Shown in pieces: positions 25,596 to 33,954 of a stretch of DNA of 64,000 nucleotides (position 1 is its first letter; each line of letters opens with the position of its first letter). The stretch is taken from NCBI RefSeq assembly GCF_000473245.1, contig NC_022524.1, positions 3,806,501 through 3,870,500 on the forward strand. The letters run 5' to 3'. Under the pieces are notes generated by a model. It worked only from the letters and a program-made list of their open reading frames with translations, did no database searches and was not told the DNA's origin. The DNA is from Bacillus infantis NRRL B-14911 (GTDB lineage Bacteria; Bacillota; Bacilli; Bacillales; Cytobacillaceae). The position numbers were made by a program, and so were the translations under genes.

Positions 25596-25724
25596 CTTTG
25601 CTTGATCCAGCTCCGGCGTCTAGGGCCTCGAGTCATAAGCCACTTTAGGATTGAAGGGAAAGACCGCCTTCTATCCTAAAGCGTCTTATGCTTGTCTGCC
25701 TCGGCCAAGCCGCCTCCGCTTTTC
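25596..25724 (+). repeat. Dispersed structured repeat, family 1, copy 1
   Basis: A 130-bp element with nested inverted repeats: CATAAG (about 25634) pairs with CTTATG (25685-25690), and inside it CTTTAGGAT (25643-25651) pairs with ATCCTAAAG (25673-25681). Flanks CTTGATCCAG and CCGCCTCCGCTTTTCC are shared with the inverted copy at 33152-33290. It abuts the 3' end of yuiC. Confidence 0.85.
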
Positions 25725-26435
25725 CTATTCCTCCACAGCCCTGTACTGGTGGCGGAATACCTGCATGGATTCGTTTTCGTTAAGGGCGCTTAGTTCCTCT
25801 TCGGTCAGGCTTCCGTCTCCCTCTTCAATCACATAAACATCAAGCGTTTTTTTGCCCCAGCTGCTGTAGACGTCTTCGACGGTTTCATAATATAGATCAA
25901 GTTTATTACCTTTGATGGCGCCGCCTTTGTCAGCTACGACCCCGTATCCATAACCCGGTATGAACAGGATGGTGCCGATCGGGAAAACGTTCAGGTCTGC
26001 TGCTACTGTAGAGTACAGATCTCGTTTTACCTTGACCCCAGAGTATGTAATGCCAAAGGACGGGTGCCCCGGATTCTTTCCTGTTGATTCATAATAGGCC
26101 GTATAGCCGGTCGCCACTACAGATTTGGCGGGATATTCTGACCAATTGAATGCTTCTTCCAAGGACTGTGGCTCGGCAGTAACCGCCTCCGCTGAGGAAA
26201 TCAGCTCATTCGCTTCCAGCCTCGGAAGATATTTGTAGGCAAGTCCCATTGTTTTATATGTATGGTCTGAGAAAGCATAATCTTCCATTTCAGCTGCTGC
26301 CCCGCCGCCTTCGTACTGATAGGACTCAAGGGTTTTCGCGCCTACTCCGGATATGGATTGAAAGGTGGTAAGCAGTGCCCCTAAAAATAAAACTGACATG
26401 ATGATGCGCTTTGTCCATTTATTTAGTCTATTCAT
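25725..26435 (-). CDS. yuiC: 3D-domain muralytic protein YuiC
   Basis: A 236-residue exported cell-wall enzyme: signal peptide at about 8-33 (basic start then hydrophobic, ending VGA), a spacer, and a C-terminal 3D domain (about 150-225). The three conserved aspartates are visible in [19 protein letters not shown] and NKLDLYY. B. subtilis YuiC is a stationary-phase lytic transglycosylase of the Sps/RpfB-like fold that cuts peptidoglycan and releases anhydro-muropeptides. Start at ATG 26435 because GGGAGGAGTG lies 9 bases upstream. Its 3' end abuts a dispersed repeat, not a usual terminator. Confidence 0.9.
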   Translation of the reverse strand: MNRLNKWTKRIIMSVLFLGALLTTFQSISGVGAKTLESYQYEGGGAAAEMEDYAFSDHTYKTMGLAYKYLPRLEANELISSAEAVTAEPQSLEEAFNWSEYPAKSVVATGYTAYYESTGKNPGHPSFGITYSGVKVKRDLYSTVAADLNVFPIGTILFIPGYGYGVVADKGGAIKGNKLDLYYETVEDVYSSWGKKTLDVYVIEEGDGSLTEEELSALNENESMQVFRHQYRAVEE

Positions 26436-26734
26436 ATAATAATTCACTCCTCCCAAGTTAATCATTTCCCAACTTTAGAAAAAGTATTCCTGGGAGGATT
26501 CGAATTAAGGCAATACCGCGGCTTCTGTATTAGAAGTAAAATTCATATAAAGCCTGCTGTATCAAGGTTTTAGTACAGGAAGGGTATTTCCTAAAAAAAA
26601 ATTATAAAATTTATGATTCTGAAGTTTTTTAGTCGCCTATCTCAGCCTTTTGTTATATTTTTTAATAGTAGGGTCTGTTGGTATTCTGTATTGATTTTAG
26701 ACTCATTCATATGAAAAGGTGTGTTTCACAGAGC

Positions 26735-26768
26735 AAAAAAAAACACTCCCAATATGGGAATGCTTTTA
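26735..26768 (-). terminator. Terminator of yuiB
   Basis: Reverse-strand hairpin CATTCCCA / TGGGAGTG followed by nine T residues, directly after the yuiB stop. The 300-bp stretch 26436-26735 upstream of yuiC is AT-rich and shows no gene. Confidence 0.85.
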
Positions 26769-26770
26769 CA

Positions 26771-27094
26771 TTAAAACATTCTGTAGCCTTTGCTTCTCAG
26801 CAGTTTAATAGTAATACCGGCTGCAACAGCACCAGCCATCCCGCTGCTTAAAATCAGGACATCAGCCATGGCGAGCTCTGACAAAAGCCTTCCCAGCTCA
26901 GGAAATGCTTCACCGCTGTTGGTGAAATATTCTATGAAACGGACCTGGTCAACAATCAGGATAGCGATGATTGGATAAATAATGGCCATGATCCAGGACA
27001 TTCTAAGCAGCATATTCAATATAAAACCGATTCCAAAAAATAAAACGAAAAATAGCAGCATTGAAATTGGCAACACAAAAATAGTCATCTGCAC
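26771..27094 (-). CDS. yuiB: Small membrane protein YuiB
   Basis: A 107-residue membrane protein with three hydrophobic segments (about 5-29, 34-49 and 80-98) and a central amphipathic loop. Size and position between yuiC and yuiA match B. subtilis YuiB, which has no known function. The start is a GTG at 27094, 7 bases after AAGGGGGT; an ATG two codons later is the alternative. Confidence 0.75.
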   Translation of the reverse strand: MQMTIFVLPISMLLFFVLFFGIGFILNMLLRMSWIMAIIYPIIAILIVDQVRFIEYFTNSGEAFPELGRLLSELAMADVLILSSGMAGAVAAGITIKLLRSKGYRMF

Positions 27095-27221
27095 AGGCAG
27101 TACCCCCTTAAAACATCACTTTTAAGTGTACTGAATGGCCGAAAGGTAGTCAATTTTAATTTTGTGAACACTTTTTAACAACTATAACTGTTCAGGCCTT
27201 GCCGAAGGAAAATCCAGCCAC

Positions 27222-27251
27222 GGAAAAACCCTGCAGTCAGCAGGGTTTTAT
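27222..27251 (-). terminator. Terminator of yuiA
   Basis: A 10-bp perfect stem AAAACCCTGC (27225-27234 with 27240-27249), loop AGTCA, with five T residues on the reverse strand. Confidence 0.9.
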
Positions 27252-27252
27252 T

Positions 27253-27378
27253 TTATCCTTTCTTTTTGCCGGAACCGTTGCAGCAGGTGCATGTTTCAGA
27301 GCCGCCTAATAAAAGCTGGAAATAGCCCTTCCCTGAACAATAGTCGCATTCTTTGGTTTCATAAGTCATTGCTGCCAT
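27253..27378 (-). CDS. yuiA: YuiA, small DnaJ-type zinc-ribbon protein
   Basis: A 41-residue protein with two CxxCxGxG-type motifs (CDYCSGKGYF and CTCCNGSGKK), the pattern of the zinc-binding repeats of DnaJ. This predicts one zinc site formed by four cysteines. It matches B. subtilis YuiA in size and place between yuiB and yumB. The start is ATG 27378, nine bases after AAGGGG; an ATG three codons earlier sits on the ribosome site itself and another at 27369 is possible. Function is unknown. Confidence 0.85.
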   Translation of the reverse strand: MAAMTYETKECDYCSGKGYFQLLLGGSETCTCCNGSGKKKG

Positions 27379-27531
27379 CCTGCTCATCCCCTTCACACAC
27401 TGAATTTTCTGATAATATATCAAGGATTGAGGAAAATGGAAAGCTTCATATTAGCCGGAAAAGCCCTTCTGTAAACGCATACATGTTAGATTATCTTACA
27501 ATATCTAATGAATTCTAATAATTTCTGAAAA

Positions 27532-28017
27532 TTATAAAAATAGTTTATATGCGGAGTATCCGAAGTGGTCGCCAGGGTTTACGCCGTCTATCAGCTGTTT
27601 GGCAGCCCCTTCATTAAGTTCTGTCAAATACTTGAGGAGGATCGAGGCATCTTCATGGACCGCTGCTTCTCCAGGGTCCATAAACTGCACATCCATCAGC
27701 TCGCTTTCCTGGACAGTGATGCTTTGGCCTTTTTCAGGCGCCATAAGAAAAAGGATCATATTGTCGCTGACCTCGCCGCGGATCACACCAGTCCTCAGCC
27801 CTATCATGCCGACCGGCCTGCTTGCAATGCCCGTTTCTTCCTTTACTTCCCTTACAGCTGCTTCATCGGCAGTCTCCCCTGGATTAACAAAGCCTGCAGG
27901 CAGCGACCATTTGCCCTTCAGCCCGCCGTATTTTTTCTTAACTAAAAGCCACTTTCCCTCCGGTGAAATAACCAGGCCTGAAACAGCAAGCCACACTTTG
28001 CCTCGTTTGCTCTCCAT
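27532..28017 (-). CDS. Nudix hydrolase
   Basis: A 161-residue Nudix pyrophosphohydrolase. The Nudix box [23 protein letters not shown] (split here: [13 protein letters not shown], then REVKEETGI) matches G-x5-E-x7-R-E-U-x-E-E-x-G-U, with the metal-binding [26 protein letters not shown] before it is typical of ADP-ribose or NADH/nucleoside-diphosphate hydrolases. Start ATG 28017 lies 11 bases after GGAGG; the ATG at 28035 overlaps that site. Located downstream of yumB on the same strand but after a terminator. Substrate cannot be told from sequence. Confidence 0.9.
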   Translation of the reverse strand: MESKRGKVWLAVSGLVISPEGKWLLVKKKYGGLKGKWSLPAGFVNPGETADEAAVREVKEETGIASRPVGMIGLRTGVIRGEVSDNMILFLMAPEKGQSITVQESELMDVQFMDPGEAAVHEDASILLKYLTELNEGAAKQLIDGVNPGDHFGYSAYKLFL

Positions 28018-28089
28018 TACGTTTATGACCTCCATGCATAATGATCTTTCTATTGTAGCAGAGCTCTGCTTCTAATTGGTTTTTGGACA

Positions 28090-28124
28090 CAAAAATACCG
28101 GGGAAATGATCCCCGGCAGTTTTT
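28090..28124. terminator. Terminator between yumB and the Nudix gene
   Basis: Stem CCGGGG (28098-28103) with CCCCGG (28111-28116), extended by flanking A/T pairs; T-runs on both sides. Confidence 0.88.
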
Positions 28125-28125
28125 A

Positions 28126-29343
28126 TTAAAAGATATTGAATTTGCCTTTTTTCAGGACAAGTCCAGGTCCGCCAATCATGAAGAGGGCACGGTTGTCGAT
28201 CATCTTCTTCATGAAGGAAGCCTTTGATCCTACCAATTTCTTGCCGAAAGCCACACCAATGGCATCGTCTTCGCCCAATGAACATACTGTACCTTTGATA
28301 TCAGGAGTGAAGGTCTCAAGCTCACCCTTGTTGCGGATCAGTGCAACGATATTGCGCGCGCATACCTCTCCCTGCTGCATGGCGATTTGGGCAGTAGGAG
28401 GATAAGGACGGTTGATTTCTTCATTGATGATCAATGAGCAGTCGCCGATGATGAATAGATCTTCATGGCCAGGAACCCTTAGGTCAGGCTGAACCTTTAC
28501 GCGTCCGCGCATCGCTTCAATGCCGGAATTTTCGATGATGGAGTTGCCGCGAACACCTGCAGCCCAGACGACAGTGCCTGCTTTGATGTGCTCAACTTCT
28601 TCGTCGCCTTTTCCGACCGTGATTCCATCTTCATTGCATTCTTTGATGGCAGTGCCAATCAGGAATTGAACACCCTTTTTCTCCAGGTGGGAGACTGCAT
28701 AGTTGACAAGCTCAGGGTCAAAGCCAGGAAGGACCGTAGGAGCAGCTTCAACACAGATGATCTTAACCTTGCTGTAGTCCACATCATATTCCTTGCACAG
28801 CTCAGGCACTCTGTTTGCCAGCTCGCCAAGGAATTCAATGCCTGTGAAGCCGGCGCCTCCGACTACAATTGTCAGCCTTTCATCCTTTTTCTCTTCTTCA
28901 GTATTGTAAGTGGCAAATTGATATTCAATATGCTCGCGGATCTGTCTTGCAGCATTCACATTTATAATAGAGAAAGCATGTACATCCAGGCCTTTGATGC
29001 CGAATGTTTCCGGCTCAGCACCAAGTGAAACGACCAAGTAGTCATAGGTTACTTCGCCTTCCTCGAGGATGACCTTCTTTTCTTCAGTTTTAATTTCAAC
29101 AGCAGTACCCTGGACAAATTCGATTTTGTTTCGGTCAATGACATTTTTAACATCATAGCGAACTCGATCGTGATGAAGAGTACCTGCAGAAGCTTCGTGC
29201 AGCCAAGTCGTTTCATAGTGATAGTCATTCTTGTTCACTAATACGATTTCTGCTTCATTCACTCCAACCTGCTTTTGCAAACGTGTTGCCACCATCAATC
29301 CGCCGTAGCCGGCACCTAGAATTACTATTTTTGGCTTTTTCAA
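28126..29343 (-). CDS. yumB: Type II NADH dehydrogenase-like flavoprotein YumB
   Basis: A 405-residue FAD/NAD-dependent oxidoreductase of the NDH-2 family, which passes electrons from NADH to menaquinone at the inner face of the membrane without pumping. FAD-binding GAGYGG (10-15), the NAD-binding [11 protein letters not shown] motif near residue 160, and the C-terminal IIGDCS motif with the FAD aspartate are all present. Length matches B. subtilis YumB (406). TTG start at 29343 behind AAAGGTGGAAG. The upstream region, shared with divergent yumC, holds a near-consensus Rex-type site (29446-29463), implying NADH-responsive control. Confidence 0.92.
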   Translation of the reverse strand: MKKPKIVILGAGYGGLMVATRLQKQVGVNEAEIVLVNKNDYHYETTWLHEASAGTLHHDRVRYDVKNVIDRNKIEFVQGTAVEIKTEEKKVILEEGEVTYDYLVVSLGAEPETFGIKGLDVHAFSIINVNAARQIREHIEYQFATYNTEEEKKDERLTIVVGGAGFTGIEFLGELANRVPELCKEYDVDYSKVKIICVEAAPTVLPGFDPELVNYAVSHLEKKGVQFLIGTAIKECNEDGITVGKGDEEVEHIKAGTVVWAAGVRGNSIIENSGIEAMRGRVKVQPDLRVPGHEDLFIIGDCSLIINEEINRPYPPTAQIAMQQGEVCARNIVALIRNKGELETFTPDIKGTVCSLGEDDAIGVAFGKKLVGSKASFMKKMIDNRALFMIGGPGLVLKKGKFNIF

Positions 29344-29445
29344 AGCGTATCACTTCCACCTTTATTAGTATTTTCGAAAACTCTTCTGCTTTTTCTTATC
29401 TTCCACTGCTTTATGAGTTTTTATTTTATAAGTACAAGAAAAAGT

Positions 29446-29463
29446 TTGTGATATTCTTCACGA
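29446..29463. promoter_or_regulatory. Candidate Rex operator upstream of yumB
   Basis: TTGTGA-N6-TCACGA, one base off the Rex consensus TTGTGA-N6-TCACAA. It lies 103 bases upstream of the yumB start. A second dyad TTTGT-C-ACAAA lies at 29488-29498. Rex is the NAD+/NADH-sensing repressor of fermentative and ndh genes in Bacillus. Confidence 0.6.
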
Positions 29464-29650
29464 AGCAGAGCAAAAAAATGTCCGAAATTTGTCACAAAGT
29501 TTATGTCTATAATACATAATATTCTTTTTTCCGCGGTTTTTCAAGGTTAAAAGCAGAATATATCCTATTGAGAAAATTAAGATTTTTACGCAATTTTTCT
29601 CATTATTCCAACAACTTTCGGTTCTGCTATGTGAGGTTTTTCATTATTTA

Positions 29651-29659
29651 TGATATGAT
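29651..29659 (+). promoter_or_regulatory. Extended -10 promoter of yumC
   Basis: TGA followed by TATGAT makes an extended -10 element 40 bases before the yumC start. The -35 region is weak. Confidence 0.5.
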
Positions 29660-29699
29660 GAAGGCTAGAAATGTTACTACATATGTTGAGGTGATTAGT

Positions 29700-30698
29700 G
29701 TGAAGGAAGATCAGACAATCTATGATATAACGATTATCGGCGGAGGGCCTGTCGGGCTGTTCACTGCTTTTTACGGCGGCATGAGGCAGGCCTCTGTTAA
29801 AATAATTGAAAGCCTTCCCCAGCTTGGCGGGCAGCTGTCAGCTCTTTATCCGGAGAAATACATATATGATGTAGCCGGTTTCCCGAAAGTGCGGGCACAG
29901 GAGCTCGTCGATAATTTGAAAGAGCAGATGAAGAAATTCGAACCTACGGTATCGCTTGAGCAGTCGGTTGAAAAGCTTGAAAAACAGCCGGACGGCATTT
30001 TCAAGCTAACCACCAACAGCGAAATCCACTATACAAAGACGGTCATCATCACGGCCGGAAATGGCGCATTCCAGCCGCGCCGCCTTGAGCTTGACTCGGC
30101 TCCGCAATATGAAGGCAAGAACCTGCACTACTTCATTGATGACCTGAATCATTTCTCCGGGAAGAAAGTGGTTGTATTCGGAGGAGGCGATTCAGCAGTA
30201 GACTGGGCCTTGATGCTTGAGCCTATCGCAGAGAACGTAAAGATCATCCACCGCCGCGACAAGTTCCGCGCCCACGAGCACAGTGTAGAAAACCTTCACA
30301 ATTCCAAGGTTGAAATCAAGACTCCGTTTGTTCCTGCCGAACTGATCGGCAATGAGGAGGGCATTTCCCAGGTGATCATCCAGGATGCCAAAGGGGAAGA
30401 AAAAGAAGCCATCGATGTTGATGCCGTCATCGTCAACTACGGCTTTGTTTCATCGCTTGGCCCGATCAAAGAGTGGGGCCTGGAAATTGAAAAAAATAAT
30501 ATTGTCGTCAACAGCAAAATGGAGACAAATATCCCGGGCATTTACGCAGCCGGCGATATTTGCACCTATGACGGCAAAGTGAAGCTGATTGCTTCCGGTT
30601 TCGGAGAAGCGCCGACTGCAGTGAACAATGCTAAGGCCCTTATTGATCCTAAAGCACGGGTGCAGCCTCTGCACAGCACGTCCATGTTTGATAAATAA
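29700..30698 (+). CDS. yumC: Ferredoxin/flavodoxin-NADP+ reductase YumC
   Basis: A 332-residue thioredoxin-reductase-like ferredoxin:NADP+ oxidoreductase. FAD motif GGGPVGLF near residue 15, central [15 protein letters not shown] motif followed by [10 protein letters not shown] (2'-phosphate-binding arginines), and the C-terminal AAGDICTY motif. No CxxC redox pair, which separates it from thioredoxin reductases. GTG start at 29700 behind GAGGTGATTA gives exactly the B. subtilis length; upstream in-frame ATGs have no ribosome site. It supplies or draws electrons from ferredoxin and flavodoxin. Divergent from yumB. Confidence 0.95.
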   Translation: MKEDQTIYDITIIGGGPVGLFTAFYGGMRQASVKIIESLPQLGGQLSALYPEKYIYDVAGFPKVRAQELVDNLKEQMKKFEPTVSLEQSVEKLEKQPDGIFKLTTNSEIHYTKTVIITAGNGAFQPRRLELDSAPQYEGKNLHYFIDDLNHFSGKKVVVFGGGDSAVDWALMLEPIAENVKIIHRRDKFRAHEHSVENLHNSKVEIKTPFVPAELIGNEEGISQVIIQDAKGEEKEAIDVDAVIVNYGFVSSLGPIKEWGLEIEKNNIVVNSKMETNIPGIYAAGDICTYDGKVKLIASGFGEAPTAVNNAKALIDPKARVQPLHSTSMFDK

Positions 30699-30706
30699 AC
30701 AATAAA

Positions 30707-30746
30707 ATGGCCCCGCCGGAGAGAAACTCCGGCGGGGCCGCTTTTA
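30707..30746. terminator. Terminator of yumC
   Basis: A very GC-rich 12-bp stem GGCCCCGCCGGA (30709-30720 with 30728-30739) followed by a T-run. It also lies at the 3' end of the convergent 78-residue gene. Confidence 0.93.
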
Positions 30747-30750
30747 TTTC

Positions 30751-30987
30751 TTACCAATAGTGTCTGCGTTTTCTGCGGCGGTCTGTTTCTGCCCCGGCTA
30801 CGTCATCAGCCAGGCAGCGCCTTACAGCCCTGCAAAATTCCTCACTGTCAATAAAGGCCTCAACCCTTACCTTAAAGTCATCATCGCGTTTCTTGTGATG
30901 ACAGTCAGATGCACCAGCCACATCATCCTGCTTCCAGTGCCTGTTGCCCGATAAGCCTGCTACATTGTCATTATACCAGCAGCCCAT
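30751..30987 (-). CDS. Small charged protein with repeated DDVAG motif, unknown
   Basis: A 78-residue hydrophilic protein with three repeats of an (N/D)-(N/D)-V-A-G-(A/L) motif (DNVAGLSGN, DDVAGASD and DDVAGAETD), each followed by a basic or His-rich patch (HHKK, RRRKRR), plus four Cys and several Trp/Tyr. AGAGGGGGTG precedes the ATG by 7 bases. The composition suggests a structural, metal- or polymer-binding role; spore coat association is possible given the organism but not shown. No family recognised. Confidence 0.6.
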   Translation of the reverse strand: MGCWYNDNVAGLSGNRHWKQDDVAGASDCHHKKRDDDFKVRVEAFIDSEEFCRAVRRCLADDVAGAETDRRRKRRHYW

Positions 30988-31097
30988 AGATTCACCCCCT
31001 CTGCAGCAAGATATGTTTCATCTTATGCATGAGGGAGACAAGCCGGCAGTGCGAACATCCTTTTTCTGAAAAAATGGATGCTGCCCGGCAGCCCAAT

Positions 31098-31784
31098 TTA
31101 GTACAATCCTGACCCTTCGAGGATTTCCCCTCCTGTTCTATCTACAGCAAACCATGCGGAAGCATCCCCATCTTCCTTCGGGCGGCTCCACGCTGCCACA
31201 AAATGGACCTGGCAAAGTTCACCCTTTCTTATTTCCGGGATTGGAACTGCAATCGCATTTGGCAAATACCTGACGATTTGGAGCTGTGAAATTTCATCTT
31301 CAGCATAGAATGAGTCCGGCATCATATCCTTTATTCTTGACCTTTGAACTAAGGCAGCCCCATCCTCTGTGCCAAGAGTGAGCTTCCATTCCCCATACTC
31401 CCAGGTCATCGCCTCGAGCCTTTCTCCGCTGTCCGGCCACCCGGCGCTTCCTATTGGTTCCATCTCTGCTTGAAATATACAGTCCCTTAAATTATGACAA
31501 GCTCTCAGCCTCCAGACGGCAGCAGCTGCTTTTTCTATTTCCATATGTGATGGAATCCTGATGTCAGGTTCGCAGAGGAGAAGCTCGGCTATGTAATCCT
31601 TATGTGAATATCTCAGCAAGAGTTCTCCATTTTCCAGCCTAAAGCAGGAAGGTTTGCTATGGCACCTGGATGGGACTTGGCCATTGATTCGGAGGTCAAA
31701 TGCAATGGCTCCTGCCGGTGTCTGGATAATCGGGCTGCACCCAAACTCGCTCTCAGACTCCTGCGTATTTTGAAAAAGCTTCAT
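31098..31784 (-). CDS. Hypothetical soluble protein
   Basis: A 228-residue protein without signal peptide or membrane segment. It has alternating beta-like stretches (AIAFDLRINGQ, LLLRYSHKDYIAELLLCEPDI, WKLTLGTEDGAALV, CQVHFVAAW), so probably a beta-rich fold. I recognise no family. AGAAGGGGGGG lies directly upstream of the ATG. Reverse-strand hairpin GCTGC/GCAGC with a later T-run near 31068-31086 may be its terminator. It is downstream of yutM on the same strand, separated by the yutM terminator. Confidence 0.65.
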   Translation of the reverse strand: MKLFQNTQESESEFGCSPIIQTPAGAIAFDLRINGQVPSRCHSKPSCFRLENGELLLRYSHKDYIAELLLCEPDIRIPSHMEIEKAAAAVWRLRACHNLRDCIFQAEMEPIGSAGWPDSGERLEAMTWEYGEWKLTLGTEDGAALVQRSRIKDMMPDSFYAEDEISQLQIVRYLPNAIAVPIPEIRKGELCQVHFVAAWSRPKEDGDASAWFAVDRTGGEILEGSGLY

Positions 31785-31814
31785 TTTTTAACCCCCCCTT
31801 CTCTTTTTCCATGT

Positions 31815-31857
31815 AAAAAACGCTTCCTGATATGCTCGATTGAGGTCAGGAAGCGTT
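31815..31857 (-). terminator. Terminator of yutM
   Basis: An 11-bp perfect stem ACGCTTCCTGA (31820-31830 with 31846-31856) followed by six T residues on the reverse strand. Confidence 0.92.
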
Positions 31858-31886
31858 CTGTAAGGTATATGATGACAATTAAGGAA

Positions 31887-32252
31887 TCAGCAATTTTCAG
31901 GTGTCCCTGCATTCTTGGCCGTTCTAAACGAAGAACCGCAGCCGCAGGAAGCAATGGCATTAGGGTTGTCGATCGTGAATCCGCCGCCCATCATGGATTG
32001 CTTATAGTCGATCTTTGTGCCGTTAAGGATGGCAGCATCTTCCTTGCTTACAAGGATTTGCAGGCCATGGAGCTCGAACTGGGCATCGTTTTCTTCAACT
32101 TCATGCGCAAAGCCCATGCCGTATGACAACCCGCTGCAGCCCCCGCCTTTTACTGCAACACGCAGGAATGCATTTTCCTCTTCATTTTGCTTCATCATAT
32201 CTTTAATTTGAAAAGCCGCAGCTTCAGTAATTTCAACAATTTGGTTTTCCAT
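31887..32252 (-). CDS. yutM: A-type iron-sulfur carrier YutM (HesB/IscA/ErpA family)
   Basis: A 121-residue A-type Fe-S cluster carrier. The three conserved cysteines are C39 (GGGCSGLSYG) and C103/C105 (ASCGCGSSF). Such proteins take Fe-S clusters from the SUF scaffold and deliver them to target enzymes. AAGGAGG precedes the ATG. It lies in a neighbourhood with other Fe-S and thiol proteins (yuzB, yuzD, yutI). A sigma-A promoter is found 42 bases upstream. Confidence 0.95.
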   Translation of the reverse strand: MENQIVEITEAAAFQIKDMMKQNEEENAFLRVAVKGGGCSGLSYGMGFAHEVEENDAQFELHGLQILVSKEDAAILNGTKIDYKQSMMGGGFTIDNPNAIASCGCGSSFRTAKNAGTPENC

Positions 32253-32293
32253 TTTAAATCCTCCTTAATCTTGAGGTTTATACTCTTATATAT

Positions 32294-32322
32294 AGTATAT
32301 ACAGACTTTGAGCGGGACTCAA
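32294..32322 (-). promoter_or_regulatory. Sigma-A promoter of yutM
   Basis: Reverse-strand TTGAGT, 17-base spacer, TATACT; 42 bases upstream of the yutM start. Confidence 0.65.
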
Positions 32323-32404
32323 CTGAGCAGGCTTCAATTTTAGGGCCCTTTTATTAAATCCGCTCCCGAATTAGAACTTATTACCTAAAACACCCTGTTG
32401 TTTA

Positions 32405-32413
32405 TGGTATAAT
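32405..32413 (+). promoter_or_regulatory. Extended -10 promoter of the DUF2225 gene
   Basis: TGG-TATAAT, a perfect extended -10, 34 bases before the TTG start. No good -35 at standard spacing. Confidence 0.55.
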
Positions 32414-32446
32414 AAACCTACTATTTTATAATGGAAGGTGAGAAAA

Positions 32447-33139
32447 TTGGCCATACTGGAGCCATTGTATGAAAAAAGCTGCAGCTGCCCTGTATGCAAG
32501 AACAACTTTACAAGCCAGAAGGTTCGTTCCCGCTTCGTAAAAGTCAAAGGCTATGACACTGATTTTCTTCCTTTTTATGACTCAGATGAAAGCAATCCGA
32601 TATTCTATTATATACAAGTATGTCCTCAATGCGGCTTTTCGTTTTCCGAGGAATTCAGCCCATATTTCCCCCCGGGTTCAAAGGAACAGATCGATGAAAA
32701 GATCACGAGCCAATGGAAGCCCAGGGACTTCGGCAGGAAGAGGAGCAGGAATGAAGCAATCCAGACATACAAGCTGGCTGTCTACTCAGCACTTTTGAAG
32801 AAGGAAAAGCATGTGTCCATCGCGGGATTGTATATGCGGCTTGCCTGGCTGTACAGAAATGGCGGCGATAAGACACAGGAACAGCGCTTTATGAAATTGG
32901 CTGCCCATGAATATGTGGAATCCTATTCAAGCGGTGATTACCAGGGCACGCAGATTTCTGAAACCAGACTTCTATACCTCATTGCAGAACTTTCAAGGAA
33001 AACAGGCAGCGATGGGCAGGCAATCAAGTTTTTCTCCAAGGTAATCGAACAGCAAAGCCGTTCGCTTGAGCCGGGGATCATTGATATGGCAAGAGAACGC
33101 TGGCATGAAATGAGGGAAAGCAGAAGGCAGACCTGCTGA
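32447..33139 (+). CDS. DUF2225 zinc-ribbon protein
   Basis: A 230-residue cytosolic protein. The N-terminal part has two CxxC pairs (CSCPVCKNNF and CPQCGFSF) that predict a zinc ribbon, as in DUF2225 proteins. The rest is helical with a TPR-like character (LYMRLAWLYRNGGD; AELSRKTGSDGQAIKFFSKVI). TTG start at 32447 is chosen because GGAAGGTGAG lies 5 bases upstream. Family members are common in Bacillus, and no molecular function is known. A dispersed repeat follows 12 bases after the stop in place of an obvious terminator. Confidence 0.82.
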   Translation: MAILEPLYEKSCSCPVCKNNFTSQKVRSRFVKVKGYDTDFLPFYDSDESNPIFYYIQVCPQCGFSFSEEFSPYFPPGSKEQIDEKITSQWKPRDFGRKRSRNEAIQTYKLAVYSALLKKEKHVSIAGLYMRLAWLYRNGGDKTQEQRFMKLAAHEYVESYSSGDYQGTQISETRLLYLIAELSRKTGSDGQAIKFFSKVIEQQSRSLEPGIIDMARERWHEMRESRRQTC

Positions 33140-33151
33140 TGTCTGCTCCTT

Positions 33152-33290
33152 CAAGAACAAAAGCGCAGGCGCCTTGATCACCCCCGACAAGCATAAGACG
33201 AACCTCCCGGAAAGGCATTCTTTGCCTTTTTGGGAGGTTTGGCTTATGACCACGAGGGGGTAGGCGGTGGAGCTGGACGTGGATCAAGCA
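33152..33290 (-). repeat. Dispersed structured repeat, family 1, copy 2 (inverted)
   Basis: Reverse orientation relative to the copy at 25596-25724. The CATAAG/CTTATG outer stem and the CTTGATCCA and CGCCTGCGCTTTT flanks are retained, but the inner stem is different: AACCTCCC (33201-33208) with GGGAGGTT (33232-33239), and a further AAAGGCA/TGCCTTT inner hairpin. Confidence 0.85.
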
Positions 33291-33338
33291 TTGAAAAGTA
33301 TCCACAAGTCTTCCAATTTATAAATTCCTTAACTATAA

Positions 33339-33368
33339 GAAAAAGGCCGCATTGATATGCGGCCTTTT
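33339..33368 (-). terminator. Terminator of yuzB
   Basis: A 12-bp perfect stem AAAAGGCCGCAT (33341-33352 with 33357-33368), loop TGAT. It can work in both directions. Confidence 0.9.
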
Positions 33369-33371
33369 ATA

Positions 33372-33611
33372 TTAAAACATCGGATTTTCATCCAGGAATT
33401 GATATATGTTTTCCACCAGTTCCTCCGGCGTCTCTCCTGTTACAACCTCACCGTTCACCAGGGCATATAAAGAGCTTGCACATTTTCCGCAGTACCCAAG
33501 GCAGCCATACTCAATCACATCCAGATCCGGGTCCTTTTCAAGGATTTCCAGGGCCTTCTGCGCACCGCTTGCCAGGTTGCTGATGCAAAATTCTATGATT
33601 GGCTGAATCAC
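33372..33611 (-). CDS. yuzB: DUF1450 family protein YuzB
   Basis: A 79-residue cysteine-containing protein of the UPF0349/DUF1450 family. Cys9 and the GCLGYCGKC cluster (C37, C41, C44) resemble a thioredoxin-like [2Fe-2S] ferredoxin arrangement, so Fe-S or metal binding is likely but unproven. Length equals B. subtilis YuzB. GAGAGGTG lies 8 bases before the ATG. Divergent from yutJ, as in B. subtilis. Confidence 0.9.
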   Translation of the reverse strand: MIQPIIEFCISNLASGAQKALEILEKDPDLDVIEYGCLGYCGKCASSLYALVNGEVVTGETPEELVENIYQFLDENPMF

Positions 33612-33888
33612 ATCTATTCACCTCTCTACTAATTGTTAATGTACTTGGTTTCAGGCAAAAACGCAAGCAAAGGCATACTGTCACATACACAGTAAGCGCT
33701 GGATTATCATTATTGGATGATTGAAGGGCGTATAATGTCGACTTTTGCCTGGATTATTCAGATATGTGTTGTGATTTAGCTATAATTTCGTTATACTTTT
33801 TATGTTGTTTCATGAATATTCTTGTGAATTAATATTCTAATTATTTTGCTAATATAATAATGTAAACGTTTAATTCTTATTCAGTCAT

Positions 33889-33917
33889 TGTGTTCTATTA
33901 TTTTAATATATTACTAT
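33889..33917 (+). promoter_or_regulatory. Candidate promoter of yutJ in the 340-bp yuzB-yutJ intergenic region
   Basis: TTGTGT, 17 bases, TACTAT, 38 bases before the yutJ start. The region 33612-33954 is very AT-rich and holds no gene. A second TATAAT lies at 33854-33859, and a single Rex-type half site TTGTGA at 33822-33827 lacks a matching right half. Confidence 0.45.
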
Positions 33918-33954
33918 AGCTGCTTACATACTGGACAAAAGGGGAAATTTGGTT

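Noticed and set aside
33822-33839. Rex operator before yutJ
   Set aside because: Only the left half TTGTGA is present; the right half does not match.
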